A stretch of DNA of 25,828 bases from Nephromyces sp. MM_2019 (Eukaryota; Apicomplexa; Aconoidasida; Nephromycida). Position numbers and translations under genes: made by a program. Every line of letters begins with the position of its first letter. Position 1 is the first letter of the stretch. Of the stretch, positions 1 to 11,677 are shown piece by piece. Location: the NCBI GenBank assembly GCA_015657535.1, contig JADHZB010000601.1, positions 1-25,828 on the forward strand, given 5' to 3'. Below the pieces are notes generated by a model that saw only the letters and a program-made list of their open reading frames with translations, was not told where the DNA came from and made no database searches.

Positions 1-75
1 CGATGTCGGCTTGTCGCATCCTGGGGCGGTAGTACGTCCCAAGGGTTGGTCTGTTCGCCCATTAAAGCGGCACGT

Positions 76-112
<37 letters not shown>

Positions 113-420
113 TATCCGGTGTAGGCGTTAGAACATTGAAAGAATTTATTCTAGTACGAGAGGATCGAATAAACTATATCTCTGATGTACCAGTTATTCT
201 GCCAAGAGTATTATGCTGGGAAGTTAAATATAGATAATAAAAGATTAACCATTGAAAGCATATAAATGGGAAAAATATCTTAAGATAAATGTTCTTTTCA
301 ATTTTAAATTACTTTAAAATATGATTAAGAAATCAGTAAGATTAACTGATAAATAGCTTATAAATAAGTGTAAGTATAGTAATATATTTAGCTTTTAAGA
401 CTAATAGTTCGAATACTTGG
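1..420 (+). rRNA. rrnL: Large-subunit (23S-type) rRNA, 3' end, left copy
   Basis: The first 220 bases match the bacterial 23S pattern of the peptidyl-transferase region and beyond: GATGTCGGCT, ATCCTGGGG, GAACGTCGTGAGACAGTTCGG, and the sarcin-ricin loop AGTACGAGAGGA at 153-164. The tail is recognisable to about 418 (AAGTGTAAG ... TAGCTTTTAAGACTAATAG), the counterpart of the last helix of 23S. The gene enters from outside the window, so only about the last 420 bases are here. The 3' end is approximate. A 63-codon reading frame at 46-237 is an accident of the conserved rRNA. Confidence 0.93.
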
Positions 421-434
421 ATCTATTATTAAAA

Positions 435-507
435 GCTAGTGTAGCTTAATTGGTAGAGCGGCTGATTTGTAATCAGCGGGTCGGGAGTTCGAATCTCTTC
501 ACTAGCT
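435..507 (+). tRNA. trnT: tRNA-Thr (UGU), left repeat copy
   Basis: Seventy-three bases fold as a standard class I tRNA: acceptor GCTAGTG pairs with CACTAGC, the anticodon arm CTGAT-TTTGTAA-TCAG gives anticodon TGT, and the T arm has loop TTCGAAT. It reads ACN threonine codons. An identical copy lies in the right repeat arm at 25322-25394. It follows the rRNA 3' end by about 15 bases, so it is probably released from the same precursor. Confidence 0.95.
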
Positions 508-575
508 ACTAAGTAAGCTATCGAGGGTATAGTTAACTTAATCTATTATTAATATAATTAAATAATTTTAATTAC

Positions 576-800
576 ATGGTTAAATATTTAGGACCAAAAC
601 TTCGTATTTTAAGAAATTGAGGAATTTCATTTCTTCCAGGTTTTTCATCTAAACAAATAACTATCAGTTCTAAACAAACTTTAAATAAAACATATTATTT
701 TTATTGTTTAAAAGAAAAACAAAAAGTTCGATTTTATTATGGTTTAACTAATAGATGAATAAATGACGAAATAGGCATACGTTCTATATTTAACATATAG
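576..800 (+). pseudogene. rps4: Truncated 5' copy of rps4 at the repeat junction
   Basis: The start MVKYLGPKLRILRN matches the N-terminus of ribosomal protein S4 and is identical to the full gene on the right. Identity stops at 763, after about 62 codons, because the repeat ends there. The frame then runs 12 foreign codons to TAG at 798-800, reading UGA at 618 and 756 as Trp. It has no RNA-binding core and is very unlikely to work as S4. Its end overlaps the tRNA-Leu-like gene at 757-842. It is a by-product of the repeat boundary falling inside rps4. Confidence 0.88.
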
Positions 801-842
801 AGAGATTTTTATCTCATAAGGGTTCAAATCCCTTTTTATTCA
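757..842 (+). tRNA. trnL: tRNA-Leu-like (anticodon UAA), straddling the repeat junction
   Basis: Eighty-six bases fold as a class II tRNA. Acceptor GAATAAA (757-763) pairs with TTTATTC (835-841). A D arm in Leu style (GACGAAATAGGC) follows, then anticodon stem CTATA/TATAG with loop TTTAACA, a long variable arm GAGAT-TTTT-ATCTC, and T arm AAGGG-TTCAAAT-CCCTT. The central triplet is TAA (Leu), but position 37 is C where a purine is usual. The 5' acceptor strand lies in the inverted repeat and the rest in single-copy DNA. A second trnL(UAA), with an intron, lies at 24245-24475. Structure is clear; whether it is charged and used is not. Confidence 0.75.
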
Positions 843-869
843 AGATATTAAATAATATATTTAATAATT

Positions 870-2285
870 ATGAATTTAAAAAATATTTTAAATAAACCTT
901 ATAAATATGAATTTAAAACAAATATTAATAGTTATACAATTTCAGGAGGTTTAAATTTAAACACTATTAATAAAATTATTGAACAACTTAAAGAACCTGA
1001 ATTTATTAAAAACTTAAGGTTAAATGCTTTAAAAAAAGTTTATAATTTAAGACAACCTGATTGGTGTTTTTTTGAAATACCAGATATTAATTATGATAAA
1101 GTTTCATATTATTCAATTCCAATAAATTTAAAAAATACTCAAGTTAAAAATAAATTAAACACTACATTAGAGCAATTAGGTGTTTCAATACAAGATCAAA
1201 ATAAATTAATAAATGTAGCTTTAGATGTTGTGTTTGATAGTATTTCAATTTCTAATATTATAGAACCTTTTTTAGAAAAATCTGGGATTATTTTTATCCC
1301 TTTATTTAAAGCTATTAAAAAATACCCTTATTTAATAAAACGTTATTTAGGAAAAGTAGTATCTAGCAGCGATCATTTTTTCTCAGCTTTAAATACTGCT
1401 GTGTTTAGTGAAGGTTCCTTTTGTTATATTCCTAAAGATATAAAATGTGAGTTTGATTTATCTACTTATTTTAGAATTAATTCTGAAAAATTTGTCCAAT
1501 TTGAAAGAACATTATTAATTGCAAATGAAAATTCAAGTGTTACTTATTTAGAAGGATGCACAGCTCCTTTATATAAAGAATCTCAATTACATGTAGCTAT
1601 TGTTGAAATTATTGCAAAAAAAAATAGTTTAGTAAAATATTCTACAATTCAAAATTGGTATAGAGGAAATAAAATAGGAGAAGGTGGTTTATATAATTTA
1701 ACAACTAAAAGAGGTATTTGTTTTGAATCTGCAAAATTAGAATGGGTTCAAATTGAAGTAGGATCTTCTATTACATGGAAATATCCGTCTACAATTTTAT
1801 TTGGAAATAATTCATCTAGTGAATTTTATTCAATTTCATTTTTATCTGATTTTCAAGAAGCAGATACTGGTGGTAAGATGATTCATATAGGACGTAATAC
1901 TAAAAGTAAAATTGTTTCTAAAAGTATATCATTAAACTCTTCTTTAAATATTTATAGAGGTTTAGTTGAAGTGGGATCAAAAGCTTTTAATGCTATAAAT
2001 CAAACAGAATGTGATTCATTATTAATAGGATCTAATGCTTTAACATCTACATTTCCTTATACAAAAGTTTATAACTCATCCGCAATTATTAAACAAGAAG
2101 CTACTATTTCTAAATTAGATGAAGAATGTTTATTTTTATTTATGCAAAGATCTATTAATTTAAAAACAGCATTAACCTTATTAATTTACGGGTTTTGTTA
2201 TAATATATGTGAACGTTTACCAATTGAATTTGGAGTAGAAGTTCCTTTATTAATTTCTTTAAGAACAGAAGAGGCTCTTGGTTAA
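870..2285 (+). CDS. sufB: SufB, Fe-S cluster scaffold protein (Ycf24)
   Basis: This 471-residue protein is SufB, the scaffold of the SUF complex (with SufC and SufD, nuclear-encoded in these parasites), which builds Fe-S clusters in the plastid. The family signature is clear: QTECDSLLIGSNA with the conserved cysteine at 381, MIHIGRNTKSK at 337-347, and the HEATxSK-like segment IKQEATISKLDEE. The frame has no UGA and ends at TAA. Length is usual for the family. It is the only gene here outside gene expression and chaperoning, a common reason given for keeping the organelle genome. Its last bases overlap the possible start of the next gene. Confidence 0.97.
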   Translation: MNLKNILNKPYKYEFKTNINSYTISGGLNLNTINKIIEQLKEPEFIKNLRLNALKKVYNLRQPDWCFFEIPDINYDKVSYYSIPINLKNTQVKNKLNTTLEQLGVSIQDQNKLINVALDVVFDSISISNIIEPFLEKSGIIFIPLFKAIKKYPYLIKRYLGKVVSSSDHFFSALNTAVFSEGSFCYIPKDIKCEFDLSTYFRINSEKFVQFERTLLIANENSSVTYLEGCTAPLYKESQLHVAIVEIIAKKNSLVKYSTIQNWYRGNKIGEGGLYNLTTKRGICFESAKLEWVQIEVGSSITWKYPSTILFGNNSSSEFYSISFLSDFQEADTGGKMIHIGRNTKSKIVSKSISLNSSLNIYRGLVEVGSKAFNAINQTECDSLLIGSNALTSTFPYTKVYNSSAIIKQEATISKLDEECLFLFMQRSINLKTALTLLIYGFCYNICERLPIEFGVEVPLLISLRTEEALG

Positions 2286-2502
2286 TTTTTATAAATATAT
2301 GAAAAATAAATTTATTAATTTTTCTTTAAAAGAGAAAAAAATTTTAAAAAATTCTTATTTAACAAATTCTAATACAATAAAATCAAAAAAACTTACTAAA
2401 GTAACAAATAAACAACAAAAATTTATTACTAAAGTTATTAAACAATGTCGTTTTTTAGGTATTTTTTCTTTTTTAAACAATAAAAATTTTAAACTTAATT
2501 AA
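2278..2502 (+). CDS. rps18: Small basic protein, probable ribosomal protein S18
   Basis: The 74-residue product is Lys/Asn-rich. Its second half reads KKLTKVTNKQQKFITKVIKQ then CRFLGIFSF, which follows the S18 pattern of a basic stretch, a Lys-Gln-Gln motif, an amphipathic IK.AR helix and a final LLPF-like end. S18 binds 16S rRNA on the small-subunit platform with S6. The ATG at 2278 overlaps the sufB stop by 8 bases; ATG 2299 (MKNKFINF) lies just after sufB and is an equally good start. It sits between sufB and rpoB. Identity rests on motif spacing read by eye. Confidence 0.65.
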   Translation: MVNFYKYMKNKFINFSLKEKKILKNSYLTNSNTIKSKKLTKVTNKQQKFITKVIKQCRFLGIFSFLNNKNFKLN

Positions 2503-2503
2503 A

Positions 2504-2746
2504 ATGATTTATAAATTAAATTTATTTAAAAATAAACAAACAATTTATAAAATTAAAAATTTACAAAATAAACAAATTCAATTTATATTATTAAATTTTG
2601 AAAAATTACAAATAAAACAATCTATATTAAAAGGATCTTTAATATATTTTAAAAAAAATAAAATTAAAGTTATAATAAAAAATAAAATTATATTAACAAG
2701 TTTAATAAATTCTCCACAAATACAATCTATTCAAATTTTATTTTAA
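2504..2746 (+). CDS. Conserved-looking small ORF, faint L19-like C-terminus
   Basis: This 80-residue, Lys/Ile/Asn-rich protein starts 1 base after the preceding gene and ends in TAA, 17 bases before rpoB, so it is packed like a real gene. I do not recognise it with confidence. The last half (KQSILKGSLIYFKKNK ... LINSPQIQSIQILF) resembles the SH3-like end of ribosomal protein L19, where an FEGVVI-type strand is followed by HSPxIxxIxV. L19 is plastid-encoded in red algae. The region between those motifs is shorter than in L19. No membrane segment or signal is evident. Confidence 0.6.
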   Translation: MIYKLNLFKNKQTIYKIKNLQNKQIQFILLNFEKLQIKQSILKGSLIYFKKNKIKVIIKNKIILTSLINSPQIQSIQILF

Positions 2747-2763
2747 ATTTTTTACTTATAATA

Positions 2764-5700
2764 ATGTATTCTATATTACCTTTTTCTATAAAAAATACTG
2801 AAACCCTTGCTAATAATTATATTAATTTTATTAAATTTATTTTAATAAATAAATTTTCTAATATTATTTCTAATTTAAATTACAATTCAAAATTTAAACA
2901 TATACATATTAATTTTGATTTAAATAATATCTCTTTTAATACAAATTATTCTAATTTAAATACAATTGATTATATTAATCATAATTTAAATCCTTATTAT
3001 CAAATAAATCTTCCTATTAATTTTCATATAATTAATAAAAATAAAACTTTTAAATTAAATTTTATTTTATTACAAATACCTAAAATAGATTTTCAAAATA
3101 ATATAATTTTAAATGGATTAAAAAAAACATTTATTACAAAATTAAAACGTGATTGTGGTATTTATTTTACAAAAACTTTAAATAATACATATAAAGCTTC
3201 TATTATTTTAAATTTTAATAAAATTATTTGAATAACTTTAACAAATACTAATAATGTATTAATTTCTGATATAACAAATAAAATTTCAATTAATTTTATA
3301 ACATTTCTTCATTTTTTAGGAATATCTAATTTAGATATTATTAAATTATCAAGATATGGTTCTTCTATTTTTATAAAAAATTTATTAAAACAAAATTTAT
3401 TAACTTATAAAAATATTTCAACTAATTTTTTTATAAATTTACAATCTTTATTAAAATTATCTTTAAATTTTATAAATATAAATTCTAATTTTACAAAAAA
3501 TTTTACAAAATTATATACATTAAATATTGATTCTTTATTTACTTTAAAAACAAAGCAAAAATTAAATTCTAGATTTGGTACTTTTTTTAAAAATCAACTT
3601 AATTATTTATTTCAAGATTTAATTAATATTTTAGATTTTTTATTAGATTTAAAATTTAATAAACTTTCGTTAAATGATTTAGATCATTTTGGAAATAAAA
3701 AATTAGAATTTTTAATTGATCAAATAAATAATCAACTTGATTTTATTTTAGAAAAAAGAATAAAATTTTTAATTTCTAATATACAAAATATAACACTTAA
3801 TAATTTAAATATAATACTTAATAAATATATTCCTAATTTTAAAGAACAATTTAATATTAATCCTTTAATTCAATATATAGATCAAATTAATTCCTTATCA
3901 GAAATAACACATAAATTTAAATTAAGTAAAAGTCATAAATTAAAAGATGTTACATTAAGAGATATTAAATTTAGTGAGTTAGGAAAATTATGTTTAATTG
4001 ATACAAGTGAGGGTAATACTAGTGGTTTAATTGTTTATTGACCTTTAAATATTTTAAATAATAAATATGGAGATCTTGTAACACCTTTTAAAAGTAATAA
4101 TAAATTAAGTAAAAAAGTAAGAATTAATTCTTTAACAACTTTATCTCAAGAAAAACATAAAATACAATTAAATCCTATTTCTATTAAAAAAAATTTAAAT
4201 TTTAATAAATTAAATTCATTAAAATTTTATAATAATAATTTTGAAAATAATGATTATAATATTAAAACTTCAACATTATTATCTGAGAGTGAATTATTTT
4301 CATTTTCAGAAAATTTAATTCCATTTATGTTTTTTAATGATCCAATAAGAAGTTTAATGGGTGCTAAAATGTTAACACAATCAGTACCATTAATTTATAA
4401 ACAAAAACCTTTAATTATAACTGGTAAAGAAAAATTAGTAACTAGAAAAAATACTCATGTAATATATGCTTTACAAGAAGGAATTATTACATATGTTTCT
4501 TCATATAAAATTATAATTAGAGATTTATTTAATAGAGAGATTTCTTATTATTTATCGAATTATAAATTTTCTAATCAACATACAATTATTAATTATACTC
4601 CAATTATTTGGGTTGGAGAAAGAGTTTCTTTAGGACAATGTATTGCTGTTACAGATGATTTTAAAGATAATGAATTTTGTATTGGAAATAATTTATCTGT
4701 TTTATACGGATCTTTTAAAGGATATGAGTTTGAAGATGCTTTAATTATTAATAAAAATGTAATTTTAAATAATATTTTTTCATCTTTACATATTGATTGT
4801 TATGAAGTTAATTTATCTTTTAAATCATCATTAAATCCTGAAATAACATCATATAATCTTTCAAAATATAATAAATATTTAAAAAGACATTTAGATTCTT
4901 TTGGAATAAGTAAAGAAGGTTCTAAATTATTAGAAAATGATGTTTTAATAGCTAAATTTCATTCTAATGAAATAACAAACTCAACAGAAATTATGAATCA
5001 ATTTTTATTTATGTTATTTGGATATAAACTTAAAAATATTAAAGATACTTCAGTTTGTATTTCATCAGGAAATTCAGGTAGATTAATTAAACTTGAGATG
5101 TTTACAAATAAGAAAAAATTAACTGATAATATTTATTTAAAAATTAGATTTTTTATTAGTAAACAAAGATTGTTAGAAGTTGGAGATAAATTATGAGGTC
5201 GTTATGGTAATAAAGGAGTTATTTCTTATATTTCTAATAAAGTTGATTTACCTTATACAGAAGAATCTTTTATTCCAGATATTATTACAAGTTCTATAGG
5301 AGTTCCTTCAAGAATGAATTTAGGTCAATTATTTGAAACATTATTAAGTTTAAATTGTTTTTATTTAGATAAACGATTGTTAATTAATAATACTTTAAAT
5401 CAAAAATTTGGATCTAATTATTTAAAAAGTTTAATTTATAATTATTTAACAGATATAAAATTTTATAATAGTTCTTCATTTAACTCATATACTTCTGGTA
5501 AAACTTTATTAAAAGATGGAAAAACAGGTCAGACTTTAAAAGGAACTTTTTTATTTGGGAATTCATTTTATACTAAATTGATTCATATGGTTAAAGATAA
5601 ACTTCATTATAGAACTATAGGTCCGTATTCAACAATTACACAACAACCTTTAAAAGGAAAATCAAAACAAGGAGGACAAAGATTTGGTGAAATGGAAGCC

Positions 5701-5952
5701 TGGGCCTTAGAAGCTTTTGGTGCTGCTTATAATTTAAAAGAATTATTTAGTATTAAATCTGATGATATTTTAGGTCGAATTAATTTACAAGAATACTTAT
5801 TATTTAATTATTCTTTAAAAAATAATAATATACCAGAATCTTTTTATTTAATGTTAAATGAATTGAAAGGATTAGCTTTAAATATAGAATCATTTATTAT
5901 TTCTGATATAAATAAAAACTTATTCTTTTCTACTAACACATTTTATAATTAA
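2764..5952 (+). CDS. rpoB: RNA polymerase beta subunit
   Basis: One frame of 1062 codons, if UGA is read as Trp at residues 156, 426 and 811. It is the beta subunit of the plastid bacterial-type RNA polymerase. Landmarks in order: LIDTSEGNTSGLI near 412-423 (the PIETPEGPNIGLI region), DPIRSLMGAKMLTQSVPL at about 525-542, GRYGNKGVIS at 812-821, IGVPSRMNLGQL at 845-856, and KQGGQRFGEMEAWALEAFGA near the end. The C-terminus is intact. The N-terminal lobe is very divergent and Asn/Lys/Ile-rich. It ends in TAA, 5 bases before rpoC1. With a standard code it would break into four pieces. Confidence 0.97.
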
Positions 5953-5957
5953 ATTTT

Positions 5958-7720
5958 ATGACTATTTTTATACCAAGTTTTAAAATATCTTTAAGCTCAC
6001 CAGAACAAATTTATTTATGGTGAAAAAGAGAAATTAATGGAATAACAATTACAGGTGAAGTAACAGAACCTTTAACAATTAATTTTAAAAAAAATTTTTA
6101 TGAAAATAATGGATTATTTTGTGAAAAAATTTTTGGACCAACTAAATCTTGGAATTGTACTTGCGGTTTATATAAAGGAATTACATTTAATCAAATAAAA
6201 AAAGGATTTTTTTGTGAAAAATGTGGGTATGAATTAAATGATAGTAGAATACGTAGGTATCGTTTTGGATTTATTAAATTAAATACTCCTATTATTCATA
6301 ATTGGTATTTAAAAGGTCCTGGAAATATATTATCTATTTTATTAAATTTATCAGTAACTAAATTAGAACAACTTTTATATTATAAACAATTTTTTATAAA
6401 AAATGTGTTTTTAAATAATTTTAAAACAAAATCATTTAATCAAATAATTAAATCAAATAATTCTGTAAAACAAATTTCTTCTAATTTAACTTTAAATTAT
6501 TCTCAATTATTAATTGCTAACGAACTTTTATATCAAACTTTAAAAAATTTAAATATATTAACTGAATTAAATAATTCAAGAAATAATTTACTTTATGAAA
6601 ATAAATTTAAAAATAAAATCTTATTAACTAAAAAAGCAAGATTATTACATTTATTTTTTATAAGCAATATTAAATTAGAATGGATTTTTTTAAAAAATTT
6701 ACCTATTATTCCTCCAGATATAAGACCTTTTACTAAATTACAAAAAAAAGGACAATTTATAATATCTCCATTAAATAATATATATAGATTAATTTTAATT
6801 CGTAATAATAGATTAAAAAGATGGACACAATTAAGAAATTTTACACCATTAATTTTCGAAATTATAGAAAAAAGAATGTTACAAGAAATAATAGACACAT
6901 TATTTAATAAATCAACTAATATTAAATCTGAAAGACCTAATATTTCATTATCTATGTTTTTAAAAGGAAAAACAGGGCGTTTTAGACAAAATTTATTAGG
7001 AAAACGAGTTGATTTTTCTGGTAGAACTGTTATTGTTTCTGGTTCTGATATTTCTATTGGAAAAATAGGGCTTCCCTATGAGTTAGCGTTTAATTTATTT
7101 CATCCAATTTTAATTAATATTATTTCTAAACATTATAAATTTAATAATTTTAATAAAAGTTTACGTATACTTCAATATCAACCAAGAATATTTAAACAAA
7201 TTTTAAAACAATTTTGAGAAAAAAAAATACTTTTATTAAACAGAGCTCCTACATTACATAAAATGAATATACAAGCTTTTAAACCTTACTTAGTAGAAGG
7301 AAATGCGTTACGTTTATTTCCATTAGCTTGCTCTAGTTTTAACGCAGATTTTGATGGTGATCAAATGGGTATTTTTTTACCTATTTCAAATATTAGTCAA
7401 TATGAAGCTAAATATAAATTAAGTTCTGAAAAAAATTTCTTTTCATTTGAAAAAAATAAAAATTTATTTAAAATGTCTCAATCTATAGTGTTAGGACTTT
7501 CTTTTTTAAATATTGGGGCTACTTATTATAATTATGGTTTATTTTATTTTAATACTAATCAAGAAATTTTACAAGCTTATTTTAATAAATTATTAGATTT
7601 AAATTCTCTTATTTGGGTAAAATTTAAAACTCTAATTAATAAAAAGTTTATTTTAAATTTTAAAATAACAACACCAGGAAAAATTTTAATTAATGAATAT
7701 TTAAATTCTACGTCTAATTA

Positions 7721-7721
<1 letters not shown>
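5958..7721 (+). CDS. rpoC1: RNA polymerase beta' subunit, N-terminal part
   Basis: The 587-residue product is the front half of bacterial beta', split into RpoC1 and RpoC2 as in cyanobacteria and plastids. It shows the zinc-binding cysteines at 67, 69, 86 and 89, the GLFCEKIFGP segment at 52-61, the clamp motif GKRVDFSGRTVIVSG, LLNRAPTLHKMNIQAF, and the catalytic Mg-binding NADFDGDQ at 462-469. UGA is read as Trp at residues 22 and 420; residue 21 is Trp by TGG, so both codons occur side by side. Its TAA stop shares one base with the rpoC2 start (TAATG), suggesting coupled translation. Confidence 0.97.
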
Positions 7722-9481
<1,760 letters not shown>

Positions 9482-9484
9482 CTT

Positions 9485-10951
9485 ATGTTAAATTTATTTT
9501 TTTCCAAATTAAAATTAAAAAAAAATCATAATCAATTTTTATTTTTTAATAAAAATATATTTAAAATACAAAATTTATATAAAATTAAATTAAATATAAT
9601 TTCGATTAAATGAATATCATTTTTAAAACCTTCACAAAAAATAACTTTTTTTAATAAAAATTGAATATCAAATTATAATAAAATATTTATAAATTCAAAA
9701 AATTATTTAGTATATTCTTATTTTAAAAAAAATACTGGATTATATATTAATAAAAAATTAAATAATTATAATTTAATACATAATTATGATATTATTTCAC
9801 AACAAAATAAAAGTTATAATATTAATTATAAAAAAAATTCTTCTATAATTTTAGAACAAAAATTTATAAAATCATTAGTATTATCTACATCTACATTAAA
9901 ACCTTTTGTTTGGAAAAAATTAAATAATACATTTATAATCAATCAAGGAATTAGTAATAATATTTTACATAAATATATTTTACATAAAAATAAAAATCCT
10001 ATTATTTCAAATTCTAAAATTATAAGTAATTCTCCAAAACAAAAACAAATTTTTATTAAATTAGAAAAATTTTTTTTAAAAAATAATAAACAACAATATT
10101 TACCAAAAACAACAGGGTTATTAAAAACTTTATTTTCATCTTTAGAAAAAACACAAAAAACAAAAGATATAATTTATGGGCTACAATATATTGAAACTAT
10201 TTTTGAAACAAAAATTACAAATTCATACACATTAATTGCTAAAAAAGGATATTTAATTGATAAAATTAAAACTCAAAATTATAATAAATTAAATTTTAAA
10301 TATCTTACTAAACTTTTAATTTTTAATAATAAAATGTATGATTTTTGTATTGGATTTTCAACAAAATTAAAGCCTTTATTAATTAAACAAAGCTCTATTA
10401 TATATGGAGGAGAACTTCTACAAGTAAATAATTATTCTCCACAAGTAATTTTAACAAATAAATTTTTAAGCTTATATAGTAAATTAAACCAATATAAAGC
10501 TTGTAAAATTTCTTTTATTTTTATACAACATATAATTATTGAATCTTTATTAACACAATACTTACAAAATAATATAAAAATACCTAGTATTCATTTTGAA
10601 TTAATATCTAAAAAAATGACTTCTTGAGTTAAAATTACTTTTCCAGGAGATACTTCTTTTCACTATAATGAACTTCTTTCATTTAATATCGTTCATTTAA
10701 TTAATAAAGCAATTATAACACACGGATATCAAATATGAAATTATACTCCTATGATATTAGGAATATCACGTTCTGTGTTAGCTTATTCTGGGTTTTTATC
10801 TTCTGCTAGTTTTCAAAAAACATTTAATATTTTAATTAAAGCTGCTTTAGAAACTAAATTAGATTGGATAGTAGATTTAAAAACTAGAATAATGTTTTCA
10901 GATTTAATTACAACAGGTTCTGGTTGGTATAGATTTTTTAATAAATTATAA
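9485..10951 (+). CDS. rpoC2: RNA polymerase beta'' subunit, C-terminal part
   Basis: This 488-codon frame starts at ATG 9485, one codon after the in-frame TAA of the previous piece. Its N-terminal 280 residues are low complexity. The C-terminal part is unmistakable beta': ILGISRSVLAYSGFLSSASF at 424-443, followed by the ALETKLDWIVDLKTRIMFSD segment and an ITTGSGW end, equal to the bacterial GITKASLATESFISAASFQ ... VGRLIPAGTG. Trp is encoded by UGA at residues 43, 60, 381 and 418. It stops 15 bases before rps2. This part is needed for the polymerase, so the piece must be translated somehow. Confidence 0.93.
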
Positions 10952-10966
10952 TTTTAATCTATTTAA

Positions 10967-11677
10967 ATGATTTTAATCACATTAAATGAATTAATTAAAT
11001 CAGGGGTACAAATAGGACATAAAAATTCAATTAGATACTCTCATTATAATAAATTTATTTATAAAATAATTTCAAATATATTTATTATTGATTTAATTCA
11101 AACTGCAAAATATTTAAGTAATACATATAGTTTTTTATATCAAGCTGGATTTTATAATAAAGAAATTTTATTTATAGGATCTAATATATTAACTAAGGAT
11201 TTAATTATAAAATCAGCAAAATTAACTAATCAATTTTATATTAAAGATTCTTTTGTACCAGGTTTGTTTACAAATTGGAATTTAATTTATGAAAATTTAA
11301 TATTATTAAATTGGTTTTATTATTTAAATAAATTATTTAATACTAAAACTATTACAAATAATTTTAGTTTTAAATTTAAACATAAAATTTTTAAAATATA
11401 TACAAAACTTAAATATAAATATCAAACACTTAAAGGAATAAAACAACTTCCAGATTTAATTTTTATTTTAGATTTAAAAAAAGAAAAATTAGCTTTACAA
11501 GAAGCTTTAAAATTAAATAAAATTATTATTAGTATTATTGATACTAATATAAATCCTTTAGGAATTCATTTTCCAATTCCTGGGAATGATGATAATTATT
11601 TTTCAATTAAATTAATTTTACAAATTTGTATTACTGGATTTTTACATGGAAAATTAAAACAACAACAAATTTATTAA
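10967..11677 (+). CDS. rps2: Ribosomal protein S2
   Basis: The 236-residue protein is small-subunit protein S2. The N-terminal LNELIKSGVQIGHKNSIRYS matches the S2 LLEAGVHFGHQ signature, and the C-terminal half keeps PDLIFILDLKKEKLALQEA and the IDTNINPLGIHFPIPGNDD motif. No UGA occurs. It follows rpoC2, as in plastid and cyanobacterial gene order, and closes the rightward block. Its TAA overlaps by 4 bases the stop of the oppositely oriented L20-like ORF, so transcription units converge here. Confidence 0.95.
   Translation: MILITLNELIKSGVQIGHKNSIRYSHYNKFIYKIISNIFIIDLIQTAKYLSNTYSFLYQAGFYNKEILFIGSNILTKDLIIKSAKLTNQFYIKDSFVPGLFTNWNLIYENLILLNWFYYLNKLFNTKTITNNFSFKFKHKIFKIYTKLKYKYQTLKGIKQLPDLIFILDLKKEKLALQEALKLNKIIISIIDTNINPLGIHFPIPGNDDNYFSIKLILQICITGFLHGKLKQQQIY

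Larger units (their letters stand above)
1..763 (+). repeat. Left inverted-repeat arm (inner end only)
   Basis: Bases 1-763 are the reverse complement of 25066-25828. I checked both ends and several interior blocks. The arm holds the 3' end of the large rRNA, trnT and the first 188 bases of rps4. The match stops after GATGAATAAA: left continues TGACG, right (reverse complement) continues AAAAATA. Apicoplast inverted repeats normally carry both rRNAs and several tRNAs over about 5 kb, so only the inner end of the arm is in the window. Confidence 0.95.

Noticed and set aside
46..237. Open frame of 63 codons, also mirrored at 25592-25783
   Set aside because: It lies wholly in the conserved 3' part of large-subunit rRNA (sarcin-ricin loop region); it is not a protein gene.
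22..420. 5S rRNA gene near the end of the large rRNA
   Set aside because: After the rRNA 3' end only about 15 bases separate it from trnT, and no 5S-like sequence is visible.
2764..5952. rpoB and other genes as a series of nonsense-broken pseudogenes
   Set aside because: Breaks are all UGA, frames never shift, and conserved motifs continue after each UGA, so a changed genetic code explains them.
6593..6898. 101-codon frame on the - strand
   Set aside because: It lies antisense to the conserved middle of rpoC1, has no recognisable motifs, and is a shadow frame.
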